From: Ascidiaceihabitans sp. | GTDB taxonomy: Bacteria > Pseudomonadota > Alphaproteobacteria > Rhodobacterales > Rhodobacteraceae | Direction of reading: 5' to 3' | Assembly (NCBI GenBank): GCA_028248455.1 | Contig: JAOKHV010000005.1 | Span: 16,738 to 80,737 of the forward strand | Length of the DNA: 64,000 bases | Shown here: positions 10,490-21,324 of the stretch, piece after piece | How positions within the stretch are numbered: the first letter of the stretch is position 1 | Layout of the letters: the number at the start of each line of letters is the position of its first letter | Notes under the pieces: generated by a model | The model's input: the letters and a program-made list of their open reading frames with translations, nothing else | Databases searched by the model: none | Told to the model about the DNA's origin: nothing | Position numbers and translations under genes: made by a program

Positions 10490-10521
10490 GCGTTGGGCGG
10501 CACTGACGCCCCGCCCAACGC
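10490..10521 (-). other. pufA-pufL intercistronic hairpin
   Basis: GCGTTGGGCGG ... CCGCCCAACGC, perfect 11-bp stem with 10-nt loop, just after the pufA stop. Confidence 0.85.
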
Positions 10522-10529
10522 GCAATCGC

Positions 10530-10700
10530 TTATTCAGCTGCTATTGCTTCAGCGCCAAAGGCGCGGTCAAACCAATTTGTTTCTGGGTTTGAAAGCAGTA
10601 CAAGGTGAATCATCGCTGCAAGTAAAAACAGGAAAACGCCCTGTGCCACGAAGACGCGGCGTGGATCGAAAACGAGCCAGATTTTATAAAACTGTGCCAT
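10530..10700 (-). CDS. pufA: Light-harvesting 1 alpha chain (56 aa)
   Basis: Manual translation [56 protein letters not shown]; BChl-ligand His and Trp+11 present. Confidence 0.95.
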   Translation of the reverse strand: MAQFYKIWLVFDPRRVFVAQGVFLFLLAAMIHLVLLSNPETNWFDRAFGAEAIAAE

Positions 10701-10716
10701 ATTCTATGTTCTCCCT

Positions 10717-10872
10717 TTACCAAGCAAACCAAGGCAATTTGAAATATGTCAAAACGTGCGCAATGACGGCTACTGTGGCGAACAGGTAGAACCCGCTCAA
10801 ATAAACAGAGTGCAATTCTTGCGCCTGCTCGTCGGAAAGACCTGTAAAAGACAGGTCGGATTTATCAGCCAT
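10717..10872 (-). CDS. pufB: Light-harvesting 1 beta chain (51 aa)
   Basis: Manual translation [51 protein letters not shown]. Confidence 0.95.
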   Translation of the reverse strand: MADKSDLSFTGLSDEQAQELHSVYLSGFYLFATVAVIAHVLTYFKLPWFAW

Positions 10873-11030
10873 GTTTTTTCTCCTTAGAAGAAATAGTACT
10901 GACGCCGCGCTGCCCCCGCGGCCGGGTTACGACAGGAGACCACCCCCTGCCCTAATTCCACCATTTCTCTCCGAGGAAAGATTTGACGAATTATTGTAAC
11001 CCATCGTCTCGACCCGACGGATTGAAGAAA

Positions 11031-11258
11031 TTACGCGGAGAAAATCCGCGGTGTAATGATCTGCGTTTGGCTCCACGCAGATTTGATGGGACCACTGGCT
11101 GGCAGCTCCATCCGGCGCGCCGCGCTCAAGACCCATGTCAAACAGGCCAGCGGTAGCGTTGCCGCAAAAATAAGAGCAAAATATACGTAATATTCACGCT
11201 TTTCGCTGGCATAAGATGCACGGGATCTCGGTTTATGATCATCTATAAAGTAAGTCAT
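11031..11258 (-). CDS. pufQ: PufQ, regulator/assembly protein of the puf operon
   Basis: 75 aa single-TM protein between bchZ and pufB; ATGA overlap with bchZ. Confidence 0.85.
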   Translation of the reverse strand: MTYFIDDHKPRSRASYASEKREYYVYFALIFAATLPLACLTWVLSAARRMELPASGPIKSAWSQTQIITPRIFSA

Positions 11259-12715
11259 TTGGCTCCTCCCAAAGCTGGTTGCAGTCCCTGAACAGTTTCC
11301 AAGACGACCCGCTCTGCCCCTGCATCCAATGCCCGCTGTTCAGCAGCATCACGCAGAGTTTTCGCGGCGGAAATTCGTGTCAGGACGGGATGGCTGGCGA
11401 CAATTTCATCCAGCTTTGCTTGGGCATCCGCATCCCAAGGGAAATCGCGGCGCAACGTTGTTGGTGTTGCCTCCGCTACATCCATATCCGTGCCAAGCGG
11501 CAGAATATGAAACAAGGCGTCAAAAAGACCATTGCAGACCTCTTGGACGATGTATGTCGCACCAGCATAACCCATAAACGGGGTGCCGGTTGCACGACGA
11601 ATGGCTGCGCCAGGAAAGCTGGCGGGAATAAAGGCCGGTGCTGGGCCAAAGCCCGCTTTCATCTCGGCCAGATACATTTTCTCGTTGATCGACCCCATCA
11701 CAATCAGCGGGCGTTTTTGATGCATCCATGCGCGGACTTCATCATTGTTGGTCTTTTTGCCCCGCGTCCGCGCAACCGCAAAAGCGCAAGGCAAACCCAA
11801 ATCACTTTCCAAGAAATTGCGGATGCCGCGCGCATAGGTCTCGTTGGCCACAATCGCGAACGATGCGGTCGCAAAGAAATCTTGGGTCACCGACCGCCAC
11901 AAATCCCAAACAGGCTTGATGGTGGAATGCTTTTCACGCTCAATAAACGGTTCTGGATTTAGATCCAGCAAATCGCCCAACTTGCGCAGAAATTTCGTAG
12001 TGGAATCGATCCCGACAGGAGCCTGCAAATAGGGCTTGTTCAGGACCTCACAAAGGCCACGGCCAAATTCACGATACATGCAGATATTCACATCGGCATT
12101 CACCAATCCGCGCATTTCCGCCACATGGGCACCCAATGGCATCACCATATTAACCTCCGCGCCAATGCCCTCAACAAGGCGACGAATTTCAGCAAGATCA
12201 GAGGGCATGTTAAACGTACCATACATCGGCCCAAGGATATTGACGCGCGGAGGAGCACCCTCTTCGCGCTTTTTCTCAGGCGGCATCCGACCTTTGGTCA
12301 TGCCAAATTCGGTAAAGATCCATGTCATCGCGCGGTCTGCAGATTCCCATTGATCCTCATCAATCGTGCGCGGCAGAAACCGTTGGATGTTCGTGCCCAT
12401 CGGGGTGACGCCACCACCGATCATTTCGGCAATTGATCCGGTCACAACCACAGCTGGCAGCGCAGGGTCAAGCGTTTGCCACGCCCGTTTCATCGCCTCT
12501 TCGGTGCCCGATCCCATTTCGTCTTCGGACAAGCCAGTGACGACAATCGGCAATTCATGCGGCGGTAATGCATCAGTGTAATGCAACACGGATGTGACTG
12601 GTAAGTTTTCACAACCCACAGGGCCATCGATTACGCATTGCAATCCTTTGACGGCGCAGAATGCGTAAACTGCACCCCAATACCCGCCCGCACGATCATG
12701 ATCTTGAACAAGCAT
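11255..12715 (-). CDS. bchZ: Chlorophyllide a reductase subunit Z
   Basis: [62 protein letters not shown]. Confidence 0.97.
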   Translation of the reverse strand: MLVQDHDRAGGYWGAVYAFCAVKGLQCVIDGPVGCENLPVTSVLHYTDALPPHELPIVVTGLSEDEMGSGTEEAMKRAWQTLDPALPAVVVTGSIAEMIGGGVTPMGTNIQRFLPRTIDEDQWESADRAMTWIFTEFGMTKGRMPPEKKREEGAPPRVNILGPMYGTFNMPSDLAEIRRLVEGIGAEVNMVMPLGAHVAEMRGLVNADVNICMYREFGRGLCEVLNKPYLQAPVGIDSTTKFLRKLGDLLDLNPEPFIEREKHSTIKPVWDLWRSVTQDFFATASFAIVANETYARGIRNFLESDLGLPCAFAVARTRGKKTNNDEVRAWMHQKRPLIVMGSINEKMYLAEMKAGFGPAPAFIPASFPGAAIRRATGTPFMGYAGATYIVQEVCNGLFDALFHILPLGTDMDVAEATPTTLRRDFPWDADAQAKLDEIVASHPVLTRISAAKTLRDAAEQRALDAGAERVVLETVQGLQPALGGAK

Positions 12716-14289
12716 CAGATCATCTCCGCTGCTTTGGCAGCTTTGGCCGCACGTTCTAGTTTCTTGGCATTTGTGGCCCGGAACGCGGGCTTTAAATTAG
12801 GTGACCCTTCCCAGACGCCAGCAGTATCACCGGTCCCAACACCTTCAAAGAACGCGCGCATATGGTCCATGCGGCCTTTGTTAGCCATGGCCGTATTCAC
12901 GATCTCAGCCAATGCGCCCGCACCCGCGACACCCATCAATGGACGCGCCGAAATCAAGTTGGTGAAATACAGTGACGGGATGCCCAACTCTTTGCCCTTT
13001 TGGACAACAGGCGTCGTGCCAATCGCAAGATCAGGGTGCACAGCTTCCATCGCAGCACAGTCATCTTCCAATGAAGCACGGAATTTAACCTTGACGCCAC
13101 GGGCTTCCAGCCATGTGGCATCATCTGCGGACCACGGTGTTTTTGGCAAAGCAGTACCAACGTAAGGAATGTTTGCGCCACTTTCAATCAACAAACGGGC
13201 CACCAGCAATTCACTGCCTTCGTAGCCGGACAAGGTAATTGTACCTTTTACAGGAGCGGTCAACAGCGCGCTCTTAACCGCAGGAAGAATCTGGTTTTGT
13301 GCCGCTGCAATCAGATCAGGAGCGACATTAAACGCATCCCCAATCGCAGACATCCATGTGGCCGTACCTTCATAGCCAACAGGGGCAGACCCAATAACTG
13401 GGCGACCAGCGGCCTGAAATTCGCGCACGCTTGCCGTATAAAATGGATGGAGCGCGGCAACTGCGCTACAATCAAGGGCAGCATATAATTCGCGCCATTC
13501 ACGACAGGGCACAACGGGGCCAGCGGCAAGGCCCATAGGGGCCAGCATCGCACCAATCATCATCGGATCGGCAGGGAACATTTCACCCAATAAGGCGAGG
13601 GTTGGGCGATCGGATTTACCAGCAGCAGGACGTGCCACAGGGCCAGCCTTAATTTCACTGCGAGCGTATTTCAGCATCGCGCCTGCCAAAACATCCTTGG
13701 CCTCAGCATGGGTCGGAATACCAAAACCTGGCACATCAATGCCAACAATCCGCACACCATTGATTTCTTCTGGCAGCAACCGAAGCGGCACACCTGATGC
13801 GGTTGGCACACAAAGATTTGTCACAATAACCGCGTCTAATTTCTCAGGATCAGCAATGTCGTGGACCGCCTCGCGGATGTCCTCGAACAGTTTCCCAGTC
13901 ACTAATGTTTCAGAGTTGAATGGGACATAACCAACAGACCGACGCGCACCATAAAAATGGGACACAAACGTCAAACCATAAACGCAGCAAGCCGACCCAG
14001 AAAGAATCGTTGCAGTGCGTTTCATACGCAAACCCACACGCAAGGAGCCAAATGCAGGGCACATCGATTGCGGCTGGTCATGAGGACCAACCGGATAGTC
14101 AGCGGCAAACTTGTCCAACATGTCAGAATTGCCCGCTTTGCGCGCTGCATCCTTCAACGTAGATCCGCTATGACAGCCAGCACCACTTTCCGGGAGAGGC
14201 ACATCACGGTCGGTGACCTCAGTGCCAGTTTCAACCTGCACTTGATCGGTGTCGTCATATGAAATTAGGCCCGCCTCAGACGTCTTCAT
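12715..14289 (-). CDS. bchY: Chlorophyllide a reductase subunit Y
   Basis: [16 protein letters not shown]...[41 protein letters not shown]; start taken at [13 protein letters not shown]. Confidence 0.95.
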   Translation of the reverse strand: MKTSEAGLISYDDTDQVQVETGTEVTDRDVPLPESGAGCHSGSTLKDAARKAGNSDMLDKFAADYPVGPHDQPQSMCPAFGSLRVGLRMKRTATILSGSACCVYGLTFVSHFYGARRSVGYVPFNSETLVTGKLFEDIREAVHDIADPEKLDAVIVTNLCVPTASGVPLRLLPEEINGVRIVGIDVPGFGIPTHAEAKDVLAGAMLKYARSEIKAGPVARPAAGKSDRPTLALLGEMFPADPMMIGAMLAPMGLAAGPVVPCREWRELYAALDCSAVAALHPFYTASVREFQAAGRPVIGSAPVGYEGTATWMSAIGDAFNVAPDLIAAAQNQILPAVKSALLTAPVKGTITLSGYEGSELLVARLLIESGANIPYVGTALPKTPWSADDATWLEARGVKVKFRASLEDDCAAMEAVHPDLAIGTTPVVQKGKELGIPSLYFTNLISARPLMGVAGAGALAEIVNTAMANKGRMDHMRAFFEGVGTGDTAGVWEGSPNLKPAFRATNAKKLERAAKAAKAAEMI

Positions 14290-15295
14290 AAACGACCTCG
14301 AGGCTCTCTTTTGGCACCGCATTCTTGCCGCGCATGTCCATATCCGTCGCAGGAACCAGAACATAATCGCCACCAGTTTCCGACGCATCAAACAAGCCAA
14401 GCAGCCCGTCTTGATCCAAAGGTGCCGGGCGCACTGGTGGAGCAATTCCTACCGCATCGCCAAGTCCTGCGAACATCTCACCCCACTGACTCTCCTTCGT
14501 GCCAACGATCTGATAGTTCGCAGATTTCTTGCGCAGATCATCGTCCTGCGGAATAGATGCGAGCACTGGGATATTCACCGCTTCAGCAAATGCTGCCGCT
14601 TCACCTGAGCCATCATCTTTATTAATCACCAATCCTGCGACTCCAACATTACCCCCCAGCTTGCGGAAATATTCGACCGCCGAACATACGTTGTTGGCGA
14701 CATAAAGCGACTGCAAATCATTGGACGCCACAAGGATCACCTTTTGCGCCATATCGCGGGCAATCGGCAGGCCGAAGCCGCCGCACACCACGTCACCCAA
14801 AAAGTCGAGCAACACATAATCAAAGTCCCAGTCGTGGAAGCCCAGCTTTTCCAACAATTCAAAACCATGGATGATCCCACGACCACCACAGCCACGACCA
14901 ACCTCTGGGCCACCAAGTTCCATCGCAAACACGCCACCGCGTTTGAAGCAGACATCACCGATGGCAACTTCTTCGCCAGCCAACTTTTTCCGGGTAGATG
15001 TTTCGATAATCGTCGGGCAGGCTTTACCACCAAATAACAGGCTGGTGGTGTCAGACTTTGGATCACAACCAATCAGCAAAACGCGTTTACCCTGCTCAGC
15101 CATCATATGGGACAGGTTGGCAAGCGTGAATGATTTACCAATCCCACCCTTTCCATAAATCGCGATGATCTGAGTTTTGGATGTCGACTCAGCATGCACG
15201 ATATCCGCTAGATCCTCATTCGCTTCGTCGCGCAAACGCTGATCAAAATCTTTTATCGTACCACCATTTTTGAGGTTTGGAATATCAAGGCTCAT
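14276..15295 (-). CDS. bchX: Chlorophyllide a reductase iron protein subunit X
   Basis: NifH-like P-loop [31 protein letters not shown]. Confidence 0.96.
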   Translation of the reverse strand: MSLDIPNLKNGGTIKDFDQRLRDEANEDLADIVHAESTSKTQIIAIYGKGGIGKSFTLANLSHMMAEQGKRVLLIGCDPKSDTTSLLFGGKACPTIIETSTRKKLAGEEVAIGDVCFKRGGVFAMELGGPEVGRGCGGRGIIHGFELLEKLGFHDWDFDYVLLDFLGDVVCGGFGLPIARDMAQKVILVASNDLQSLYVANNVCSAVEYFRKLGGNVGVAGLVINKDDGSGEAAAFAEAVNIPVLASIPQDDDLRKKSANYQIVGTKESQWGEMFAGLGDAVGIAPPVRPAPLDQDGLLGLFDASETGGDYVLVPATDMDMRGKNAVPKESLEVVYEDV

Positions 15296-16233
15296 GCGTG
15301 GTCCTCCCAATCAAGTATCATTTTCAGGCAGCTTGGATCGGTGAATTCCGTATTATAAGCTGTTGCCGCGGTTGCAGCCTTGGATGTGTGTGTGATCAAC
15401 CCGCCAAGCGACAACGCGCCACTTTCAACAAGCGCACGGGTCGCGGTCAGATCATCGCCGGTCCATTCCGCAGACACGCGCAAACGGGCCTCCTTCATGA
15501 ACGCCGGAGGGAACGCAAAATTGATAGGATCGGTGTAAAAGCCAGCTAGAACAATCTCGCCACCCTTTTGAATGCGACCAATCAGATCAGGCAAAATTGC
15601 GGCACTGCCGGATGCGTCGTAAATAGACGTGTAATCACGGCGGTCGTCAGCATCAGGATGCACAACCTTGTATCCGTCAGCACCAGACATTCGTGTGGGA
15701 TCAAGTTCCCAAACCGTTGGCGCTGGCGCACCTGCGGCAATGGCCAAACGGGCCAACAAGCGGCCAAGCACACCGTGACCAACAATCAGGTCTGGCACTG
15801 CTTTGCCTTGTCCAGCCATTGCATGACGCGCAGTTGCGGCCAAAGCAAGCAAGGCACCCTCAGCACCAAAACCCGCATCAATCTTTGTAACCCGCGCAGG
15901 ATCAGTGACCAACGTGCGCGCGGCACCGCCAAACAATCCAAACGCACCTTCGTAACAATTAGCACCCGGAACGAACACTCGATCGCCTGCTTTGAAATCA
16001 CAAGAAGGGGAGGCCTGCATCACTTCGCCCACGGCCTCATAGCCAGGAACAAGGGGGTATCCCATGCCAGGAAACGGTGGCATCTCGCCGGACCAGAACA
16101 ATTTCTCTGTACCCGTCGAAATGCCGGAATGGGAAATAAGCACAACCAAATCATCCGCTGTTGGCGGCTTTACGTCCAAGACATCAAGCCCTAAATCCTT
16201 CGGGCCCTTCAAGATGACGGCGCTAGTTTGCAA
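15292..16233 (-). CDS. bchC: Bacteriochlorophyllide a dehydrogenase
   Basis: MDR-type dehydrogenase; likely TTG start (TTGCAAACTAGC) with AGAGGA upstream; ATGA overlap with bchX. Confidence 0.92.
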   Translation of the reverse strand: MQTSAVILKGPKDLGLDVLDVKPPTADDLVVLISHSGISTGTEKLFWSGEMPPFPGMGYPLVPGYEAVGEVMQASPSCDFKAGDRVFVPGANCYEGAFGLFGGAARTLVTDPARVTKIDAGFGAEGALLALAATARHAMAGQGKAVPDLIVGHGVLGRLLARLAIAAGAPAPTVWELDPTRMSGADGYKVVHPDADDRRDYTSIYDASGSAAILPDLIGRIQKGGEIVLAGFYTDPINFAFPPAFMKEARLRVSAEWTGDDLTATRALVESGALSLGGLITHTSKAATAATAYNTEFTDPSCLKMILDWEDHA

Positions 16234-16301
16234 TGTATTTCCTCTAAATTGGCGGCCGGTGATTCGAGACAAAAGACTCAGTAGGCGGCGGCATGCTTAT
16301 G

Positions 16302-16319
16302 TGTAACGTAAATCTGACA
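16302..16319. promoter_or_regulatory. PpsR/CrtJ-type operator upstream of bchC
   Basis: TGTAACGTAAATCTGACA = TGT-N12-ACA. Confidence 0.7.
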
Positions 16320-16322
16320 CTT

Positions 16323-17477
16323 TTATCTGTCAACTAACTTAGACACTTTTTTAGACGATTTCGTTGCAACAACACATTTGGTAACAAATGGGCGCAACGA
16401 TTTGGGACGGATGATCTGCCCAAACCCGGCCTCGACACACAATGCAGCGATCTCATCGGCGGAACGAGCTTTCCCAGTTCGCATCGCCATTGTATAAAGC
16501 GCAAAATAGGCATCACCCGCGCGCTCGGGGACAACTCCCCCTGACATTGGCTCCGAAATCACCAAACGACCGCCGACAGGCAAAGCCGCGTAGCATTTGA
16601 CCAAAAGATCAGCCACCGTATCGTCGGTATGGTCGTAAAGCACGCGGATCAAACTGATCGTGTCAGCACCTGTCGGCAGCGGACCTGTGCGAAATGACCC
16701 CGTCGAGATCTGGGCGCGGGCTGTCATGCCAACATCAGCGAATCGGGCGGCAGCACTTGGGGCAACTTGGGGCAAGTCAAACAGCATCAACTGCACTGCA
16801 GGGTGGGCGGCACCAACTGCGGCCAGAAACGCACCAGACCCGCCGCCCACATCTAACAAGGTTTGGCTCGCACCAAAGTCGACAGCGCGCAACGTGTCTT
16901 CCGCGACCAAAATCTGGCTGTTGGCCATCAGGTCCGAATAGGTTTCCGCAACATCAGGGGCCATGCCACCACCAAAAACATAGGGCCAGAAAGTCGCCAG
17001 CTCTGTGGCGACCTCACCCCGAAAAAACTTAACGGGGTCTGACAGGTCACGATACAAAACATCGTGGTGGCTGATCATTTGGGCCAAGCCCGGCACACCG
17101 ACTAAGGCCGCACCGGTGCGGGTCAAGGCAAAGCGACCAGCGCGTTTGGACTTTAACAAGCCCAAGGCGACGGCTGCGCGCAACAACACATCCATCCGGT
17201 CAGGAGGCACATCACAGCGGACAGCCAAATCAGCCGATGTAGTCGGGGCAGTCATCAGATTTTGCGGTATCTCAAACTTGACCAAGGCGGTCAAAATCTG
17301 GCTGTGGCAAAATCCGGCCAGCAAATCAAACAAGGCCTCACCTTCACGACGCACCAAGCGGCGGGTCAATGGAAAGCCTGCGGCCCATGTCTGAAACTTT
17401 CTTGATGCAATTAGGCGGGATTGCCAGCCTACCCACGGCAACGTTGCGGAAAAACTACTCACCCGCAATATCAGCAC
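16323..17477 (-). CDS. crtF: Demethylspheroidene/hydroxyneurosporene O-methyltransferase
   Basis: SAM-dependent O-methyltransferase (LLDVGGGSGAFLAAVG); 3' of crtE; start uncertain. Confidence 0.9.
   Translation of the reverse strand: MLILRVSSFSATLPWVGWQSRLIASRKFQTWAAGFPLTRRLVRREGEALFDLLAGFCHSQILTALVKFEIPQNLMTAPTTSADLAVRCDVPPDRMDVLLRAAVALGLLKSKRAGRFALTRTGAALVGVPGLAQMISHHDVLYRDLSDPVKFFRGEVATELATFWPYVFGGGMAPDVAETYSDLMANSQILVAEDTLRAVDFGASQTLLDVGGGSGAFLAAVGAAHPAVQLMLFDLPQVAPSAAARFADVGMTARAQISTGSFRTGPLPTGADTISLIRVLYDHTDDTVADLLVKCYAALPVGGRLVISEPMSGGVVPERAGDAYFALYTMAMRTGKARSADEIAALCVEAGFGQIIRPKSLRPFVTKCVVATKSSKKVSKLVDR
16328..16345. promoter_or_regulatory. PpsR/CrtJ-type operator inside the last codons of crtF
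   Basis: TGTCAACTAACTTAGACA = TGT-N12-ACA; overlaps crtF codons ...KLVDR. Confidence 0.7.
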
Positions 17478-18330
17478 GCCATTGCATAGGCGTCAACATT
17501 TCAGCTTGAGCGTTGACCATCTTGGCCAGCGTAGCTTCACCCGGACATCGGGGGATTGACGAAATCGCACCACCCAAAATGTCTTTCATTCGTGCAATTG
17601 CGCCCTGAACACCCAGTTCGGACACAGCATTGGGGCGGCCATGCAAATCATCTTGGCCCACAGGCTTGCCCAATGTCTCAGCATCATACAAAGCGTCACG
17701 CAAATCATCAGCGACTTGAAACGCCTCACCGATGCGCGCACCCAGTTCTTCCCATGGCCCCGCCTCTTGGCCTGCAGACACGGCCCCCATCTGGGTGGCC
17801 GCGATGAACAATGAACCTGTCTTGGCACGGTGGTAGGCGGACAGGTCAATCTTGTCTTCGGCCTCCCAACCTTGGCCCGCACAAATCCCGCTTGGCATAC
17901 CCGTTCGTGTGGCCAGAATACGCATCAACGCAACCGCGCGGGTCGGATCATGTTCTGCGGCCTGCGCCAGCACATCAAACGCCATAACAATCAAGCTGTC
18001 ACCCGTTAGAACGGCAAGCGGTTCGCCGTAAGCACGGTGTAAACTGGGTTTGCCACGACGTGTGTCCGCATTATCAAAAGCTGGCAAATCATCATGCACC
18101 AAGGACGCACAGTGGATAAGCTCAAGCGCAACTGCCGCCGCATCTGCCAGCGCAGGGCGATCATCGCCGCAGGCCTTTGCAGTGCTCATTAAAATGACAG
18201 GGCGAATACGCGCACCACCCGGACTCACCGCATAATTCAAAGCACTCGCTAATTTGCTTGGGGACGGGGCCACTTGGCCTGTGCGGATAGCGGTGGAAAT
18301 AGCATCGTTGATGCGGGCGGCAAATGGCAT
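17455..18330 (-). CDS. crtE: Geranylgeranyl diphosphate synthase
   Basis: LVHDDLPAFDNADTRRGKPSLH and QVADDLRD motifs. Confidence 0.93.
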   Translation of the reverse strand: MPFAARINDAISTAIRTGQVAPSPSKLASALNYAVSPGGARIRPVILMSTAKACGDDRPALADAAAVALELIHCASLVHDDLPAFDNADTRRGKPSLHRAYGEPLAVLTGDSLIVMAFDVLAQAAEHDPTRAVALMRILATRTGMPSGICAGQGWEAEDKIDLSAYHRAKTGSLFIAATQMGAVSAGQEAGPWEELGARIGEAFQVADDLRDALYDAETLGKPVGQDDLHGRPNAVSELGVQGAIARMKDILGGAISSIPRCPGEATLAKMVNAQAEMLTPMQWRADIAGE

Positions 18331-18354
18331 GTAACACCTCTTTTAAAATCGATA

Positions 18355-18372
18355 TGTCTACTATTGCTGACA
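18355..18372. promoter_or_regulatory. PpsR/CrtJ-type operator, crtE-crtD divergent promoter, site 1
   Basis: TGTCTACTATTGCTGACA. Confidence 0.75.
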
Positions 18373-18379
18373 CTGTAAG

Positions 18380-18397
18380 TGTAAACTAAAGTGGACA
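18380..18397. promoter_or_regulatory. PpsR/CrtJ-type operator, crtE-crtD divergent promoter, site 2
   Basis: TGTAAACTAAAGTGGACA. Confidence 0.75.
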
Positions 18398-18432
18398 TAT
18401 TACATTTGTCAATTGCGACGTAAAAGGAAGAC

Positions 18433-19917
18433 ATGCCCAAAACACGCCCTCATGTCGTCGTCATCGGTGCTGGCATTGGCGGGCTATGCACGGCGCTGCG
18501 GCTGGCTCATGCGGGCGCACAGGTCACCGTTTTGGAACAACACAGTACAGTGGGTGGCAAAATGCGCACCCTCCCCAGCATCGCAGGACCAGTGGATGCA
18601 GGCCCAACCGTTCTAACGTTGAAACATGTGTTTGACCACTTATTTACAAGCGTTGGCGCACGGCTGGGCGATCATGTGACCCTAACCCGCGAGGATATAT
18701 TGGCGCGCCATTTTTGGGCTGATGGAACTACGCTAGATCTGATGGCAGACCCCGCGCAATCACGCGCTAATGTGGCGAATGCCTTTGGGTCGCACGCAGC
18801 CAAGCAACTGGACCGCTTTACCAACCGCACCGCAAAACTTTTTGCAGCATTTGATGTGCCAATGATGCAATCCCCAGCCCCATCTCTTGGTGCAGTGGCA
18901 GCAAAAGTCTTGCACAACCCGCAGCTGATCATGGCTATGGCCCCCCATCAATCACTGAAAACCGCGTTAAAATACGCCTTTGACGAGCCACGTTTGGGAC
19001 AGCTTTTTGCCCGCTATGCCACCTATGTGGGCGGCATTCCTGAAAAGTCCCCTGCCCTCTTATCGCTCATTGCGCATGCCGAAGCCCAAGGCGTCTGGCA
19101 CGTCACTGGCGGTATGCATAGCCTTGCCGTTGCGATTGCTGATCTGGCGACGTCATTCGGTGCTACATTCCACTATGATACAACAGTCACCCGTATCGAG
19201 ACCACAAACGGGCGCGTCGCAGCCGTGCATCATGGTACCAGCCGGACCATCGCCGATGCGGTCGTCTTTAATGGCGATCCCAACGCATTGCCGGCGCGAT
19301 TGCTTGGCCCAGATGTCGCCAAAAGCACACCTGCAAAAACACCGCGCAGCTTGTCGGCTTATGTGTACGCCTTTGCCAGCACCCCCAGAGGTCTGCCGCT
19401 GGCCGCCCACAACGTTTTGTTCGCAGACGAACCATTGTGCGAATATGCGCCCCTGCGCAAAGGCGAGATTCAAACAGATCCTACCTTATACATCTGCGCC
19501 CAAGATCGGTTCGGCGGCAACACCCCAGCAGGACCAGAACGCTTCGAAATTATCCTGAACGCACCACCAATACGCCACATCATCACACGTCACGCCACCG
19601 AAAGGAAAGCCTCATGTCTGACATTGATAGCAAACAAGCTGCACCACTTTGGCCTGACATTCACACCGATGCCCAAGCTGGACAGCCTAACCACACCCCA
19701 GAACTTCAACCAGATGTTTCCAGCCTCCCACGGGTCACTTTACGGGCGATCCCCACATGGAATGATGGCGGCGTTCAAACGGCCGACGGCACAGACCAGC
19801 ACTACGGGGCTTTACCTGACAGGGGGCGGGGCACATCCGGGAGCGGGGGTGCCGATGGCAGCACTCTCCGGCGCGCATGCGGCCGCGGCGATCATCAAGG
19901 ACCTTTCTTTGATTTAG
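18433..19917 (+). CDS. crtD: Methoxyneurosporene dehydrogenase (carotenoid 3,4-desaturase)
   Basis: CrtI-family FAD motif VVIGAGIGGLCTALRLAHAGAQVTVLEQ; C-terminal GGGAHPGAGVPMAALSG. Confidence 0.92.
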   Translation: MPKTRPHVVVIGAGIGGLCTALRLAHAGAQVTVLEQHSTVGGKMRTLPSIAGPVDAGPTVLTLKHVFDHLFTSVGARLGDHVTLTREDILARHFWADGTTLDLMADPAQSRANVANAFGSHAAKQLDRFTNRTAKLFAAFDVPMMQSPAPSLGAVAAKVLHNPQLIMAMAPHQSLKTALKYAFDEPRLGQLFARYATYVGGIPEKSPALLSLIAHAEAQGVWHVTGGMHSLAVAIADLATSFGATFHYDTTVTRIETTNGRVAAVHHGTSRTIADAVVFNGDPNALPARLLGPDVAKSTPAKTPRSLSAYVYAFASTPRGLPLAAHNVLFADEPLCEYAPLRKGEIQTDPTLYICAQDRFGGNTPAGPERFEIILNAPPIRHIITRHATERKASCLTLIANKLHHFGLTFTPMPKLDSLTTPQNFNQMFPASHGSLYGRSPHGMMAAFKRPTAQTSTTGLYLTGGGAHPGAGVPMAALSGAHAAAAIIKDLSLI

Positions 19918-19919
19918 AG

Positions 19920-20828
19920 GTGCCTGCTGGGGGTTACGCATGGTGGTACGTTGACGGGATAAGCGACGATGGGTTGCGGGCGGTTTCTGTGATCGGTTTT
20001 ATCGGGTCAGTGTTTTCACCGTGGTACGCATGGTCGGGGCGCAACGATCCGGCCAACAACTGCTGCATCAATGTAGCTACATACGGGGCAGGGGGACGGT
20101 TCACCATGACCGATCGCGGACGGACAGCATTACGGCAAACTCCCGACATCCTGACCGTAGGCCCATCATCGATACGGTGGACGGGCGACCAACTCGTGAT
20201 TGACATCGACGAAATATCGTCACCACCGCTAATCAGTCGGGTACGAGGGCAAATTACTGTAACCCCTATAGCGCTCACAAATGTAGAGCTACCACTGACC
20301 GCAGATGGGGCCCATATCTGGAGGCCTTTTGCACCTACAAGCCGAATCAATGTGAACCTTGAGGCCAAAGGCTGGCAATTTGACGGACACGGATATTTCG
20401 ACGCCAATTTCGGAACACGCCCGCTCGAAGACGACTTTAGTTATTGGACATGGGGGCGGTTCCCAACCTCTGCAGGATCAACCTGCTTTTACGATGCAAC
20501 ACGGCGGGACGGGACCAAATTAAACGCGGCTATGGCCTTTGGATCCGACGGAACGGCGCAGCATATCAAGGCTCCTACACCGGTACCATTCAAACGGTCA
20601 CTTTGGGCGCTACGACGCGAAACACCTGCAGATAAAGGGACAATAGCCCGACAAATCAAACCGATGCTGGATGCGCCATTTTACAATCGAAGTGTTGTGG
20701 AAACCACTGTCAACGGGGAAACCGTCCAAGGGGTGTTTGAGGCTGTTGATTTGAACCGCTATGCTTCGCCGCTGTTAAAACCAATGCTGGCGTGCCGCGT
20801 GCCACGGCGCGCCCGCTGGACCTTTTAA
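19920..20828 (+). CDS. crtC: Hydroxyneurosporene synthase (carotenoid 1,2-hydratase)
   Basis: VPAGGYAWWYVDGISDDGLRAVSVIGFIGSVFSPWYAWSG; GTG start assumed just after the crtD stop. Confidence 0.9.
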   Translation: MPAGGYAWWYVDGISDDGLRAVSVIGFIGSVFSPWYAWSGRNDPANNCCINVATYGAGGRFTMTDRGRTALRQTPDILTVGPSSIRWTGDQLVIDIDEISSPPLISRVRGQITVTPIALTNVELPLTADGAHIWRPFAPTSRINVNLEAKGWQFDGHGYFDANFGTRPLEDDFSYWTWGRFPTSAGSTCFYDATRRDGTKLNAAMAFGSDGTAQHIKAPTPVPFKRSLWALRRETPADKGTIARQIKPMLDAPFYNRSVVETTVNGETVQGVFEAVDLNRYASPLLKPMLACRVPRRARWTF

Positions 20829-21301
20829 TCAGACATGTCACGCGAAGCTTGATCGGGATTTAATCGTGCAACCGATGCGTTCAACGCCGCAGCAACAGTG
20901 ACCCATGCCATAAACGGCAAAAACCCAATGCCTGCCCAAAAATCAAGTTGGAACATCGTAATAGTACAGCCCAAAACGGCGAGCCATAGTGGACCCATCA
21001 CCAACAGCGCGCCTCTCAATCGGCGCAATCCAAAAAAAACAGGTGTCCACAATGTAGAAAACGCAGCCTGCATCGCCCAGAATGCCATAGCATAACTGCT
21101 GCCCTCCATGCCCGCAACACGCGCACCCGCAAAAGAAATGCAAATGTAGATCGTGGTCCATGCAACGGGAAATGCCCAGTTGGGCGGGGTCCAGCGCGGC
21201 TTGGCCAATGCTTGATACCATGGGCCAGGTGAAAACATGGCCCCCGTGGCCCCTGCCCCAATACAAGCCGCAAAAAAGATCGCAAATAATGTAATATCCA
21301 T
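20825..21301 (-). CDS. tspO: TspO/MBR family tryptophan-rich sensory protein (CrtK)
   Basis: PGPWYQALAKPRWTPPNWAFPVAWT. Confidence 0.93.
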   Translation of the reverse strand: MDITLFAIFFAACIGAGATGAMFSPGPWYQALAKPRWTPPNWAFPVAWTTIYICISFAGARVAGMEGSSYAMAFWAMQAAFSTLWTPVFFGLRRLRGALLVMGPLWLAVLGCTITMFQLDFWAGIGFLPFMAWVTVAAALNASVARLNPDQASRDMSD

Positions 21302-21324
21302 GGAACGAGTTATAGGAGCAAAGC

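Noticed and set aside
11279-11962. 227-aa plus-strand ORF opposite bchZ
   Set aside because: Antisense shadow of bchZ.
12638-13165. 175-aa plus-strand ORF opposite bchY/bchZ
   Set aside because: Low-complexity Ala/Ser/Pro-rich shadow ORF of bchY.
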